The position numbers and the translations under genes were made by a program. Below the pieces are notes generated by a model. That model was not told where the DNA came from. It made no database searches and saw only the letters and a list, made by a program, of their open reading frames with translations. From Oopsacas minuta (taxonomy: Eukaryota > Porifera > Hexactinellida > Lyssacinosida > Leucopsacidae): a DNA stretch of 64,000 nt. Where the stretch lies: contig JAKMXF010000155.1 in NCBI GenBank assembly GCA_024704765.1, forward strand, positions 1 through 64,000, read 5' to 3'. This document shows positions 23,622 through 35,268 of this stretch, one piece after another; position 1 is the stretch's first letter, and every line of letters begins with the position of its first letter.

Positions 23622-25284
23622 ATGCATCGTAATTGTAGAACTCATCCCGACAATTTCTGTTACGTTTGTGGTCTTTTTTGCGTAAAATCACAAAGACGAC
23701 CAATCACAAATCAATTAAAGAACATATACAAATTGTACTTCGAATGTCCACTTGGTGACCAAGACAAGTCGTGGGCACCACATGTTATATGCACTTCTTG
23801 TTCAAGAGGACTACGTGATTGGTTGAACAAAATGAAAGTTTCAATGCCATTTGCAATACCCATGGTCTGGAGGGAACAGAACAATCACCTTGATGATTGT
23901 TACTTTTGCCTTATCGACATTACAGGATTCTCAGCCAAGAATAAGCACGCTCTTGTTTACCCAGACTTGGATTCTGCTCGCAGGCCAATTCCACACGACA
24001 TCTCATTACCAATCCCAATTCCCAAGCCACAGCAAATTAAAATCGGGTCTGATATGGTGGAAGATGTTCATGCAGATTCTACAGATGCTAATTATGCCCC
24101 GGAAGATGAATTACTAGAGCCACAAACATTTACACAGGGAGAATTGAATGACCTGGTCAGGAATCTAGACTTATCTAAAGACAAAGCTGAATTCCTTGCA
24201 TCCAGGCTCAAACAGAAAAACCTACTCGACAAAGATGTGCTAGTATCCCACTATCGCAAGCGAAATTTCGATCTCGCTCAATACTACACCACTGATGGTC
24301 CACTATGCTATTGTAATGATATCGAAGGCCTCTATGCAAACCTATTACAAGAACATTCTTCCTTCGATTGGCGCCTTTTCATCGACTCGTCAAAACGCAG
24401 TTTGAAAGCTGTTCTGTTGCATAACGGAAATATAAAGCCTGGCGTTCCAATTGCTCACTCGTCTATCTCAAAGAAACCTTCGTCAATTTGCAGGAAGTTT
24501 TGGAGGCAATACAGTATAGAACACATATATGGAATATCTACGGTGATCTGAAGATAATTGGGCTATTGATGGGCTTGCAACAAGGTTTTACAAAGTATTG
24601 TTGTTTCCTATGTCTATGGGACAGCCGAGTAACTGGTGAACATTATAAAAAATGTGATTGGCCGAAGAGAACCTATGAAGTGGGGAAAACCAATTTACAG
24701 CATTCGCCATTGGTACATCCAAACAAAGTTTTCTTATCCCCACTTCATATTAAACTTGGATTAATGAAAACATTCGTTAAAACAATGGGCAAAACAAATT
24801 CAGCAGGATTTCTGCATTTGGTAGGCAAATTTCCGAAACTAAGCGAGGCAAAGTTAAAAGAGGGAGTATTTGTAAGACCACAAATCAGACAAGTATTCAG
24901 AGATGCAGATTTCGAGAAGACATTATCCGAATTAGAAATGAGTGCTTGGAATTCTTTCAAATGGGTTTGTGAAAACTTTTTGGGCAACAAGAAGTCGTCT
25001 AATTACAGAGAAGGAGTGGAAACCTTGCTTAACGCATACGAGAAGATGGGCTGTCGCATGTCGCTAAAACTTCACTTCTTGCACTCTCACCTTGATTTTT
25101 CCCTGAGAACCTTGGTGCTGTAAGTGATGAACAGGGTGAGAGATTCCACCAAGACATACAGGAGATGGAAACCCGATACCAAGGTTTCTGGAATGAGGGC
25201 ATGATGTCCGATTACTGTTGGAGGCTTTTCAGAGATAATCCCAACAAGATATATAAAAGGAAGTCGTACTCTCAACACTTTTAA
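23622..25284 (+). pseudogene. Frameshifted gene of a widespread unassigned repeat family
   Basis: The ATG at 23622 gives MHRNCRTHPDNFCYVCGLFC, with a Cys-rich N-terminus (C-x2-C pairs: CYVCG, then HVICTSC, then DDCYFCL) that looks zinc-binding. The frame continues to about 24480 (309 residues in all, including LFIDSSKRSLKAVLLHNGN). A +1 shift there moves to the next frame (WNIYGDLKIIGLLMG, FTKYCCFLCLWDSR, SPLHIKLGLMKTFVK, MSLKLHFLHSHLDF). A second shift at about 25110 leads to VSDEQGERFHQD…YCWRLFRD and a stop at 25284. From memory, proteins of this kind recur in many invertebrate genomes as multicopy, uncharacterised genes. I know no assigned function. The HLDF…DEQGERFHQD block is highly characteristic. 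Two frameshifts in about 1.65 kb imply a recent copy that is just starting to decay. Confidence 0.75.
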
Positions 25285-25788
25285 TTTAGTTAGCTACCTT
25301 TATACTTCTAGATGGATATGTATTTCCCCTTAGTTTGTGAGTAGTTAATACATACATGAATGTGAATAATTATATGTAAGAGCTGGGATAATAACTGATA
25401 TTACTTGGCATTAATCTAAAACATCGAAACGTTGATTTATTTTAGATGGCTATCATGTAAGAAGACAAAAAGACAGCCACTACCATAAAATAACAGGAAA
25501 AATTTAGGAAATACATAAAAATCGTTGACTTGTAGATGGAAAAAAACTGGATGTGTTGGAAAGAATCTGAAAGCAGATTTGAATTCAGCCTAAAAAACTA
25601 GCTTAGAGATGTCAATCTAATACTTGATGAGAATATGAAGTTAAGTTTTGTTGACCTGTGTAATAAGTAAAGTATATATCTTTTACCTTCTCAAATCTGA
25701 ATCAAATCACAATTGGATTTTATCTAATCGTCAAATAACTGGATAATACTAAACTTCTATTGAGTATTTTGAGGTAATTATTCGTATA
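25285..25788. other. No gene recognised
   Basis: AT-rich DNA between the repeat gene and the maT element. The far end of the 23622 element should lie here or further on, but no terminal repeat was identified. Confidence 0.4.
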
Positions 25789-27096
25789 CAGGATGTTAAA
25801 TAAGTTCTCACCCAAAATTAAAATTTGACCATAATGTAAGATGTGTAAGTATTCGCTATTTTTAATGAATTATATCTTGAGTAGACCATTTATCTACCAT
25901 CATCTAACACCTTGATTGCATATTAGCCCACACAAGAGTTTTTTCACCATGAATCAGGAAAGATCAGAAATAATTGAATTATTTTTTAATGGAAAACGTC
26001 CAGGAGGAAATTTTGAAACAGCTACTATCCCTAAATCGGGAAGAAAAATCGTTTATCGCACTATCCAACGTTAGAATAAGACTGGGGGCATAAAAGATAT
26101 GCCAAGAAACGGTCGACCAAAGTCGGTAACAACTCCGAGGCTGAAAAAAGTTGTGATCGATAGAATACGGCGAAATCCTCGACGATCTCTCCGAAAAATG
26201 GCCTCTGAGCTCAAAGTTTCGCATGGATCGATGCAAAACCTTGTGAAAAACGACTTGCACCTCAAATCGTTTAAAAGAAGAACAGTTCACTTCCTTTCTG
26301 ACAAAATTGTGAAAAAGAGACTTGCCAGAAGCAAGGGCATGCTGACTCAGCTCGCAACTCAACCCCTGCAGAATATCATATTTTCTGACGAGAAATTATT
26401 CACCATAGAAGAAGTGACTAATAAGCAGAATGATCGAATATTAGCCCACACGCCTTCGAGCATCACAGAAAAGCATCTGTATGTCAAACGGACACAAAAA
26501 CCTCAGTCGGTAATGGTTTGGGCCGGAATCTCAGCAAAAGGCCGTACTCCATTGGTTTTTGTCCCAGTAGGGAAAAATAAATTCGTCAACATATCAAAAG
26601 TTGATTCTGGAGCCTGTGGTGAAAGATTTGAGCAAAACGATGTTTAACAAAGAGCCATTTCTATTCCAGCAAGACGGCGCACCGGCTCACACATCAAACA
26701 TCTCCCAAAATTGGTTACGATAAAACATTCCCGATTTCATTACCAAGGAGGAATGGCCTCCATCAAGCCCAGATTTGAATCCAATGGACTTCTCAATCTG
26801 GTCCATATTGGAGAAAAATGCCTGTGCAAAGTCACATTCAAGTGTGGAAGCTCTGAAGAAGTCTTTGCACCGTGAGTGGGAAAAGATTCCACAGGATAAC
26901 CTACGAGCCGCCGTTGAGGCGTTCCCCCAACGTTTGAAGAGGGTAGTCGAAAAGAAAGGCGGTTACATTGAGTAGCTACTATCGAATGTATTGATATAGT
27001 TACCTAATAGAACTGGAATAAATCTCAGTGAACATAGTTTGATATTTTTTGAATGATGAATTTTTATCAATGGGTCAGAACTTATTGGCCACCCTG
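25789..27096 (+). mobile_element. maT-type (DD37D) Tc1/mariner element
   Basis: A 1308-bp element with ends CAGGATGTTAAATAAGTTCT (left) and …AGAACTTATTGGCCACCCTG (right), inverted and matching except for a few bases. It is flanked by TA at 25787-25788 and 27097-27098. It encodes one transposase on the plus strand. Confidence 0.92.
25949..26975 (+). pseudogene. maT-type transposase pseudogene
   Basis: MNQERSEIIELFFNGKR (ATG 25949) starts a helix-turn-helix domain. A stop follows VYRTIQR at about 26072. The main frame runs from 26099: MPRNGRPKSVTTP hinge, second helix-turn-helix (RRSLRKMASELKVS), IIFSDEKLFTIEEVTNKQND (first Asp), then a shift near 26600. After the shift come FLFQQDGAPAHTSNISQNWL (second Asp) and SPDLNPMDFSIWSIL, whose Asp lies 37 residues after the second. 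It ends KKGGYIE. The DD37D triad is intact. One stop in each half plus a frameshift prevent a full protein. Confidence 0.9.
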
Positions 27097-27299
27097 TACT
27101 GTGTACATAGAATCATGCCGAAACTGACAACCTCGGTCAATACTTACTGTTTGTATTTTCCAAGCAAGTACGGCTTATGCCAGTTATTCTGTATCATGAA
27201 ATGCTCAAAAATGTTGATTTTGTAAGACATGATGACCTCATAAATCCATAATGATTTAGCATAGATCAAAGTGATGACGTTGAGACATTTGGTATAGTC

Positions 27300-27545
27300 A
27301 GTGGCAGATGTTCTTCAAACTTCAACTTTCTATCATGGAGGATAATAATGTGATTTTTGAAAATCCATAAAGTAACAATGACCTCATTCTTCTGTCATAG
27401 GTGTGAATCTTTGCCCAAGAATCAAGATTATCCGAGCCAGCCCAAAATACCTTGAAGAAACTGGAAAACCCCGGGCTGATTTTGGAGTTATATATATATA
27501 TATATGTATCCAAAATCAACCCGGGGTTTTCCAATTTCTTCAATT
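27300..27545 (-). repeat. Dispersed repeat, related to 57540-57780
   Basis: Read on the minus strand, the segment with TTCACACCTATGA and AAAATCACATTATT followed by ATGATAGAA matches, with drift, the plus-strand sequence at about 57585-57775. Both copies sit beside a (TA)n run and a TTGAAGAAACTGGA word. No coding content was recognised. Confidence 0.6.
27452..27543. repeat. Near-perfect hairpin, about 35-bp arms around a (TA)n loop
   Basis: TTGAAGAAACTGGAAAACCC at 27452 and onward pairs with GGGTTTTCCAATTTCTTCAA ending at 27543. The arms continue through CGGGCTGATTTTGGA/TCCAAAATCAACCCG. The loop is mostly (TA)n. Confidence 0.9.
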
Positions 27546-27572
27546 ATTTCCTAACATACAAACATATATATA

Positions 27573-27574
27573 GA

Positions 27575-27610
<36 letters not shown>

Positions 27611-27612
27611 CA
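27573..27612. repeat. Compound (TC)n(TA)n microsatellite
   Basis: About ten TC units followed directly by about nine TA units. Confidence 0.95.
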
Positions 27613-28101
27613 TACGATGGATTAATCACGTTTAAATATTATAGATAAAATTGTAACTATTGTGCACTCCTGTAATAACAATGTGATTCCATACTAGCAT
27701 AGCTTGGAAGTAATTGATTTTCTCAACGAAATGGAACCTAAGTCCCAAGCACTTGGTTATAGCTAGATTTACACTATTACGCAATATTTTTCGATGCCTG
27801 CCAACCTCCCATTTTTTGGGATCTCTTTCGTTCTTCCGCTAAGTCTCTCATATCTACCGCGTTGTAAAATATTCTTTTGAAGAAAATTTAGGTGAGTCTT
27901 GGATTATTTGCAAACTTGGATTATTTTGTAATGTGTGTAACAAATAGTTACGTACTAATTTATTCAATATCTATCCGAAAACTAGCCACTACTCAAATAA
28001 TTGTTATGGCTATAATTTGAAAAATTCCTACGCATCACATTAGTACTGGAGTTTGATTTCGATTATTAAACAAGGAATAATAACATTTACCAGTATTCAT
28101 A
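27613..28101. other. No gene recognised
   Basis: AT-rich DNA between the microsatellite and the maT-like relic. No features were supported. Confidence 0.4.
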
Positions 28102-29290
28102 CAGGGTGTGTGAAAAGTTGGGCAACAAAATGTAAATGTAATTCTTATGCATGTAAAGCATATAACTAGACTAATATTTTGTTAAGAATATGCTGTTATG
28201 TCTAACTATCAAATACGAAAATATTTTGGCTCTATTTGTTTTCAAATCTATTCCCTCCAGCCTCAGACAATCTTTAAGTCTGGACGGAAATAATTTGCAG
28301 ACCCGAGCGAACTCACCCTGATCTAATTCACACCAAGTTATCTTTAACGCTCGTTTTTGTGCTGGGATACTGTTATGGGATCTATTGTTCACTAGTGTCT
28401 CTAGTATTCCCCACAAATCATAATCACAAGGGTTTAGGTCAGGACCTGAAGGGGGTCATTCGTCACGGTTCAAAACCCTGGGATCTTACTTGACAACCAA
28501 TCTTGAGATATTATAGCGGTATGAGCTGGTTCACCATCCTGTTGAAATAGCCATGTCTTGTTTTTCATGAAGGTCAAACCAATTGCTAAGACATGATTCT
28601 CCAGTAAGATCTTTGTATACCCGAGCATCAATTTTGTACCTTCGGGTATCAATACTAACGGAGTTTTCCCAAAACTGAAAATTCCTACCCAAACCATAAT
28701 ACTTTTGGGGTGTTGTGATTTCTGGACACTAAGTATTCTAAGATGTCATTACGTGTTAGGGAATATACCCGCGAATTTTGAGAGTTCCACTTCTCCTCAA
28801 TACATCAATACAGAAGATCTTTTCACTGAAAATAGAATTGAATCACTGTTGATATTTTTGAGTCGATCCAGCAGTCTATGACATCTTTAGATTCTCTTTT
28901 CAATTACCTGGCCATTAAGAGACTCTACTCTACTTCGTTTGAAACATTTCATACCTAAGTCTTTCTTGATTATTCGTCGAGCAGATTCCTTATCTATTCC
29001 CACCTTGCGGCGACCTTTCGGTGGAATATCGTGGGCCGACGAGTTAAATCTGAGCGCAACCTTGTTCTTGTTACCAGGAGTCCTAATTGTTCTTCGCCGA
29101 CCTGATCGTTGCATACCTACAATATCACCTGTCTCAATTTATCGTTTTATCGTGCGGGATATCAACGATGCTGAAAATTTCGGTGAACCAAGGGCTTTTG
29201 GAATTTGATTCTGCTTCTTCCCATTTAGAAATAAATGATTAATAGCAAACCTCTTCTGTTGTAGTTCAGATATACCAGACACAACAATAG
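28102..29290 (-). mobile_element. Truncated maT-like element with transposase relic
   Basis: It begins at TA-CAGGGTGTGTGAAAAGTTGG (TA at 28100-28101), but no matching end is found on the other side, so the 5' part of the element is lost. The minus-strand transposase relic reads, in order, FAINHLFLNGKKQNQIPKAL and SASLISRTIKR (about 29260-29150), RSGRRRTIRTPGNKNKVAL (about 29100), MVWVGIFSFGKTPLVLIPEG (28697 and onward), WLFQQDGEPAHTAIISQDWL (second catalytic Asp, about 28550) and CGEYNRDTSE-like decayed text toward 28171. Several stops and shifts make it inactive. Sequence style places it with the DD37D elements at 25789 and 50948. Confidence 0.75.
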
Positions 29291-29430
29291 ACTAGAATTG
29301 AACTATCACAGTTATTGAATATATTATATAGCCTGCTCATAGTATGAATTTAACAGTAGTTGAATTATGGTTTGATACAAAAAATTGGTATACAAATTTG
29401 TTGCAGAACTTTTGAGGAACCCTGTAAATA

Positions 29431-29977
29431 CAGGTAAACCTCCCAAAAACACCTCCGAGATGCGGCAACTAGCCGAGATACGGGACAATCCCATTCCACC
29501 GGTTGATTTTCCTGTACAAATAGGACGTACTTCTTGAACTTCTGAGATAGGGAGATGCGACAACCTCCGGGATACGGCAATCATCTGATATCATGATAAA
29601 TCTTACAGAGTCATACCATTCATAAATAATTTTACAAATAGGAAGTTAAACTATCCACATTTATTATTCGATATTATCTAAATGTAGAAATTTAGGAAAC
29701 TAGAGGAGTCTGTCTGAGGACTGGAGGCCATAATATCATTTATTTTTTCTATATAAATCTTAGGTCCAAATAGATTATAGACGGTAGACACATGGAATTT
29801 CCGGGGCAAAACTTGCTCCTCGGGTAATCTGTTTTTAATAAGCATTAGTAATATTTATTATAGTTAAAATCTGATATTCCGGCCTTAAAATAGATATTAA
29901 GCCTGTATGATGGCAACTTTCGAGATATGGCACAAATTTTATTCTCCCGATAATACAGGATCTCAGAGGTTTACCTA
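29431..29977. mobile_element. Possible pogo/Tigger-like element
   Basis: It starts TA-CAGGTAAACCTCCC and ends GGGAG…GAGGTTTACCTA-TA. The about 13-bp ends are inverted copies except for the last base, and TA lies on both sides. Subterminal CCGAGATGCGGCAAC words recur in both orientations (for example TTCGAGATATGGCAC near 29920). No coding content was recognised. Confidence 0.5.
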
Positions 29978-31189
29978 TAGATAAATGTAAAATTGAATGT
30001 TTGTGCCCATAGAAATTAATAAATAAATTCTGCTAGAAACAAAATCATTTAAAGGATCGGTATAATACACTCGAAGCTCTCTTATCCTGATAGTTACGGA
30101 CCGGAGTGTGCCCGGATCTCAGAACTAACATTAGCACTAAGGGAAATCCAATTATACAGGACAAATATCGAGATTCATTTGAGTAACGAATCTAAATGAG
30201 GTTTTTTGAGTTTAGTAACAAGGAAACGTGTTCGATATGAAGCACAAATAACTGGTTGGCTGACACCTAAAAATGACATTTAAGAAACCATGAAGGTCGC
30301 AAAGTGCGATCCGAGAAAAGTACATGGAAGAAAAGGTGCATACTCAGAAATACCTGGATATACCCTTGAAATGGAGGTCATCTGTTAACTCCAACATTCG
30401 CTATCCCGAACAGAGTCGCTTTTCCTTGAGGATTAGAATTACGGGATGTTGATTTTGATATGTTGGCCATTATATGCAACAAAGTTGGCAATTGAGTCAA
30501 GTCACTTAGATATACGTATAGGATAATAGTGGGAAGCGGTAGATAATGATCACCCTTGGTAATTCCCAAAGGTAGACATAGAAGGTGACTGCTAGGTAAG
30601 ATGACCGTTAGATAGAGAAAGTTGGCAATTATAGAAAGTACTAGAGCCAGTAAGGGACCAAAAATGATGACCGCTGTCCGCTCTCTGCATGGGCACAGGG
30701 GGCTAGTATGGGGGAAGCGGCTCTTTCCCACAAATTTCGTAAAAGATACCATGTTAAATATTTAACGAGTGGTACACCAACGAAATTAAACATATTAAAG
30801 TTTTGATACTCCAGAGTTGCCATATTATTTATTCTTCACAATACTGTGGAGAGGCTGGATTATTTACAAGATTTAAACTGCTCGAACCGAATATCAGTAT
30901 TCGTTAATAACAGCATAACAGAATATTGGTAATATTCAGTGGACAAACTGAATACCAAATACATATTGTTGAACAATTCGGCTCCAACCTTGATTATACT
31001 TATGGCATTGAAAAAGTCCAAATCCTTTGTTTATAGCAGCGAAAATCTACTCGATTACATGAAAAGCATAGCATATCCTAATAGTCCTATCAATTATTTA
31101 TTTAATGCTGTTGAGCAATTCACTCTAGCTATTATATATCTTCATCTAACTTACTTTCAATTTTACCTATTTTCGAGAGTCAACTTTTT
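29978..31189. other. No gene recognised
   Basis: Mixed AT-rich and moderately GC-rich sequence. A 124-codon minus-strand open stretch at 30378-30752 (MVSFTKFVGKSRFPHTS…) has no recognisable domain. I do not call it a gene. Confidence 0.4.
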
Positions 31190-32241
31190 CACGACTTCAA
31201 AACACATATCAACCAAAACCGAACAAGGAGCTTTCATAAAGATTCGCATCGTACTCGGCGACAAACTAGTCCAGATACATGAGAATCTCGTCACCGTTTA
31301 TCATGGGGAAACTCTAGCGTATCCCACTGTAAAGGAATGGGCACGTAAATTAAAGGCTGGTAGGGACAGCATTGAAACTGATACTCGGATCAGAAGACCA
31401 ATTTCCACTACGACTCATGAAATCGCCTCTCAAATTCTGGAAATATTGGATATTGACCCCCATTTGAGAGTTCAAGAAACAGGAAGGGCTCATACAATTC
31501 AACACAATTATCTCGAATATTGAAAGATTTCAGCGCGATGGATACCAAAAATTCACACAAAGTGCACAATGAGAAGAGGGTTGTATGTGCGAAAAATTAC
31601 TCAAAAAATATAGAAATTGTGATTCTCGAAGGTTATATGAAATCGTTAATCTGCGTAAAGTTCTCCATTGAGTATTTCTCATTTAGGCACAGGTATTTGA
31701 GCCACTGGCTAATACGCATCAAAAATATGCTGTAGAGAACCTTAACGTCTCGGAAGTCTGGACGTGGCTTTTCGGGGAGATAAAAATCTTTTGGGAACCA
31801 CGATTTGCTTTGTACCCACGCAGAGGTTCAGAAAATATAATCCAAATTTCGTCATCATTAAATGCCTGAGATAAGTCAAGAAAGTCTATAAAACACGACG
31901 TACACGTACAGGAACTCGAGGTATCAAACTTCCCCACGATAATGGCATAGCACATGTTTCAAAATAGGTTAGGGAAGTCTTTGAGGACATCGAGTTTGAA
32001 ACGATGGAACATCCTTCGTATTCCCCTGATTTATCACCTTCTGTGTGATTTCTGGCTATTTCCTGTGATGAAAAAACACCTCGGAGGGTGGCTATTTCAT
32101 ACCCTACAAGAGCTAGGAACGGGGTTTACCATTATCTCAATTCAGTGGACAGAGATGAATGTAAAACAACATTTTCGAAGTGGGTTGAAAGGCTACAACT
32201 ATGCATAGATGTAGAAGGGGAGTATTTCGAACATTTTATGT
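31190..32241 (+). pseudogene. Decayed mariner transposase
   Basis: The N-terminal domain is readable from about 31195: EQGAFIKIRIVLGDKLVQIH, ENLVTVYHGETLAYPTVKEW, then the hinge RIRRPISTTTHEIASQILEI. The central region is scrambled. Near 31925-32235 the C-terminal part returns in shifting frames: a PHDNGIAH-like second-Asp region, EHPSYSPDLSP…DFWLFPVMKKHL (third Asp region), TLQELGTG and YFEHFM at the end. The closest layout is DD34D mariner. Terminal inverted repeats were not found, so the element limits are unknown. Confidence 0.75.
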
Positions 32242-32339
32242 AGAAATTTGATTAGTAAGTTGTTGTAGTGTCAAGATAGTAAAAGGATGGGGGCCTTTTG
32301 AAAGAAATAAGTATATAATAGGCAAGCTTTGCTTGTTTG

Positions 32340-33790
32340 CACAACTCAGATTATTAACCTTAGTACAGCCAAATGGAATTCCCTCTGCCTGGAAGGAAGC
32401 TAGAATGACATGCCTCCACAAAGACAGTGATACAGCTGAGAAGTCCAGCTACAGACCAATCCCTGTGCTTCCAATATTATCCAATCTAATTGAAAGACAT
32501 GTTTATGATTCAGTTCTCTCATATCTCGATCCGTATAGCCTCATATCAATAAATCAATCAGTGTTTAACCAAAACACAACTGTGAAACTGGTCTTCACAA
32601 GGTTGCTAATGATTGTATGTTAGATTATGTAGTGATTAATGCGTTGGAATTGTTGCTCCATATTTAGTAGAGCGTTTGATTTAGTTTTGCAAGACTGAAG
32701 CTTTATTCCGTCTCGCCCATAAACGGAATGAACAGCTACCTGAATCATCGTACACAAAGAGTTGCCTACGGTAATCAGCTGTCGAAACCTAGCAAGGTCA
32801 AATTTGGGGTCACCCAGGGTTCAATCTTTGGCCCTCTACTCTCCAATACTTTTATTAATGACATTTTCTGTAACTGGTGCAAAATTATATTATCCGCACA
32901 GACGACTGTCAAATTTAAGATTTCAACACGAATTTTGGATAAGGATGTTAGCTGAGTTATCGAATGTGGTGTAATAATAATTTGATGATTAATTCAAGAA
33001 ATCTTGCTCCATTCTAGTGAGTTCAGTCGAGAATTTTGCTCACACCATTGTATGAATAAACTCTGCACATAGGTCAATGGAGATGTGTTACCTTATTTCT
33101 CTAGTCTTAAACTCTTAAGAATCATCGTCGATGAGAAATTACTCTGGTCCGAACATATTGGAGCTTTGCTCAGCGAAATTAGTTTAAGATTGAGAACACT
33201 ATATAGAATCAAGAAGTTTACCATTCTCAGCTAGGTTCACTTACTATTACTTATTCATTGATTCTCAATTAGATTTTTGTATTACGAGATACAGCTCTTG
33301 CGTACTTTAAACGCCTCACTATAAAGCAAAGGAAATGTGCTAGAGTTGTATTGGGTTATAATAAACTAAATCTCATTTCACCATACCGTTCTATCTCAAC
33401 AACCTGTTTATTCCCAGAATTCAGATGGTTTTCAATTCCTAAAGAAGTAATTACAGAAAATGCATATTTCATTATATAAGCATAAATGAGGTGACGCTCA
33501 TATCAATGAGAGTATGTTTTCTAAAACTAGAGACAAATAGAGTCATTCCATGACTACTAGGAATGAGTCAAATAAGAATATCACAATTAAGAATTACTTT
33601 ACTTATTCTTCAGCTAAAATATAGAATGAAAATCCATACTCCAATAAAACTAGCTCATTTCTTACTAAAGTTCAATAGTTTATATCTCAACAAAGTTTTC
33701 TGTAATTGAATTGTATCTCAACAATGACCTAATAATTTCCAAATTCTTGTAAATACTATTTGTTGTTGTTGTATACACCTAAATTAGACT
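32340..33790 (+). mobile_element. 5'-truncated LINE (reverse transcriptase part), plus strand
   Basis: The reverse-transcriptase blocks come in order. PSAWKEARMTCLHKDSD and YRPIPVLPILSNLIERHVYD are followed by SRAFDLVLQD (an AFD-type remnant), NSYLNHRTQRVAYGNQLSKP, VKFGVTQGSIFGPLLSNTFI then NDIF. Downstream are FSSLKLLRIIVDEKLLWSEH and ALAYFKRLTIKQRKCARVVL, GYNKLNLISPYRS, and a final TRNESNKNITIKNYFTYSS-like block. The canonical FADD box is degraded (about 32880-32920). It is a jockey/CR1-style LINE, truncated at the 5' side near 32340, with several stops. It shares a long near-identical stretch with 38780-39330 in reverse orientation. Confidence 0.85.
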
Positions 33791-35268
33791 CTACACTTGT
33801 GACTACCTCGTGAACTTAATTACATTTCTGTTGTAATTGTACATTTTTCAGCCAGATATGAACAGTAACGATGTATCGCGGTTGGATGGGGCCTCCACAC
33901 CTCATGATTCGTCTATGGTTGCAGCCCCATAGCGAAATTGGCCCATTCGCAAATAGACTGGCCCTTTTGCCAATTAGTTAGAAATATATATCATGGATTA
34001 TTTGTATACATATATATCGGGCCCGTAGCAGAGAAAATGCAATTTTATCAATTTATCTACCTATATTATACAGGTAAATCTCTGAATGTGACACCTCTCA
34101 TGTGCACCACACCTTTTAACCCACCGATTTATTTTTGTATAGTATGCTACTTCTATTTTACATTGTATGGAATCTTGACTTAAATCGATACAAAATTACG
34201 TATATACCGCTTAAGTTTTAATAAGATCATCTAACAACAACATAGTCTACTATACATAAGGCCTGGCAGTAACTAGTAAATATGGGATTAGGGATACGAA
34301 AGCAGATGTAACAAAATTCCACGTAGTTTCTATCTTACAAAACTGATGCAATAATAATTCCTTTACTCTGAGTTACATGATACAAAATAGTTGCATGCAA
34401 AAATGCCGAAAGTTCAAGGCTCATGGGGGATATACCTCTACAAGTCAATTAGATAAATAGATCCCCTAACCATATGGAGTTTCGGCGCCCATGTATATTT
34501 ACCTTGAATGGAAAGATGCCATATTTCACATTATAGAAATGACATATTTTAATAACAATTTGAAGTTTACTAGTATATAATATATGTGTTCGGGAAAACA
34601 TGCACCATTTCTGGAATATGGAAGTTACATAGAATTTGTTACACCTGCTCACGTATCCTTAGTCTAACATATTCAAGTTAATTTCAGGCCTAATAGTCGG
34701 AAAAACTTGAGTTAGGGTATGCATTGGAGTCTATAGTCTGTTTTTGACAATTTTACGATAGTTTGACCCGTAGAGAACCCATTCCCTTTGCTGGCCCTTT
34801 GTCAGCATTGGACATTCTCAAAATTAGCTACTCTAATGTGCCACCTTTGGACATATTCTGAATATATTGACTGCAGGTAACTCCTTCAATTCAAAGCGGA
34901 TATCAACGAAAGATTTCACATCGTTTGAGAGGTCATTCGAATATGTTTAGGAAAATCATCGCTAGCACAGCAGGAAGGTGTTAACATTTCATTCTTAATA
35001 ATTTTCCTAATCCAATCGAGTGGCTCAATGTTCGAAACTGCTAGGCTAGCTGAGTATAAATATGCATCTATAGACGCTCTAAATGATCTCTAAACACTAT
35101 TTTTGCAACAACTACCTCCGCGGTCCCCCCCAATTTCCTCAATATTTCTTGCTTATTTAATATGGACACACTATGTTGGCAACTGTTTTGCGTATCTACA
35201 AACTGATTCATTCACCTAATTGTGTAGATCTCTTTAACTGGCCCAAATATGATACTAATGCAGATATA
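33791..35268. other. Intergenic repeats, no gene
   Basis: It contains a dispersed-repeat segment at about 34060-34250 (CTTGACTTAAATCGAT block) that recurs in the same orientation at about 38320-38480. A segment at 34968-35058 (GCTAGCAC…GCTAGCTGAGT) recurs inverted at about 38128-38245. No coding sequence was supported. Confidence 0.5.

Noticed and set aside
30378-30752. 124-codon minus-strand open frame (MVSFTKFVGKSRFPHTS…)
   Set aside because: Long for this AT content but with no family resemblance, no conserved motif and no convincing exon borders. Kept only as a note in the intergenic entry.
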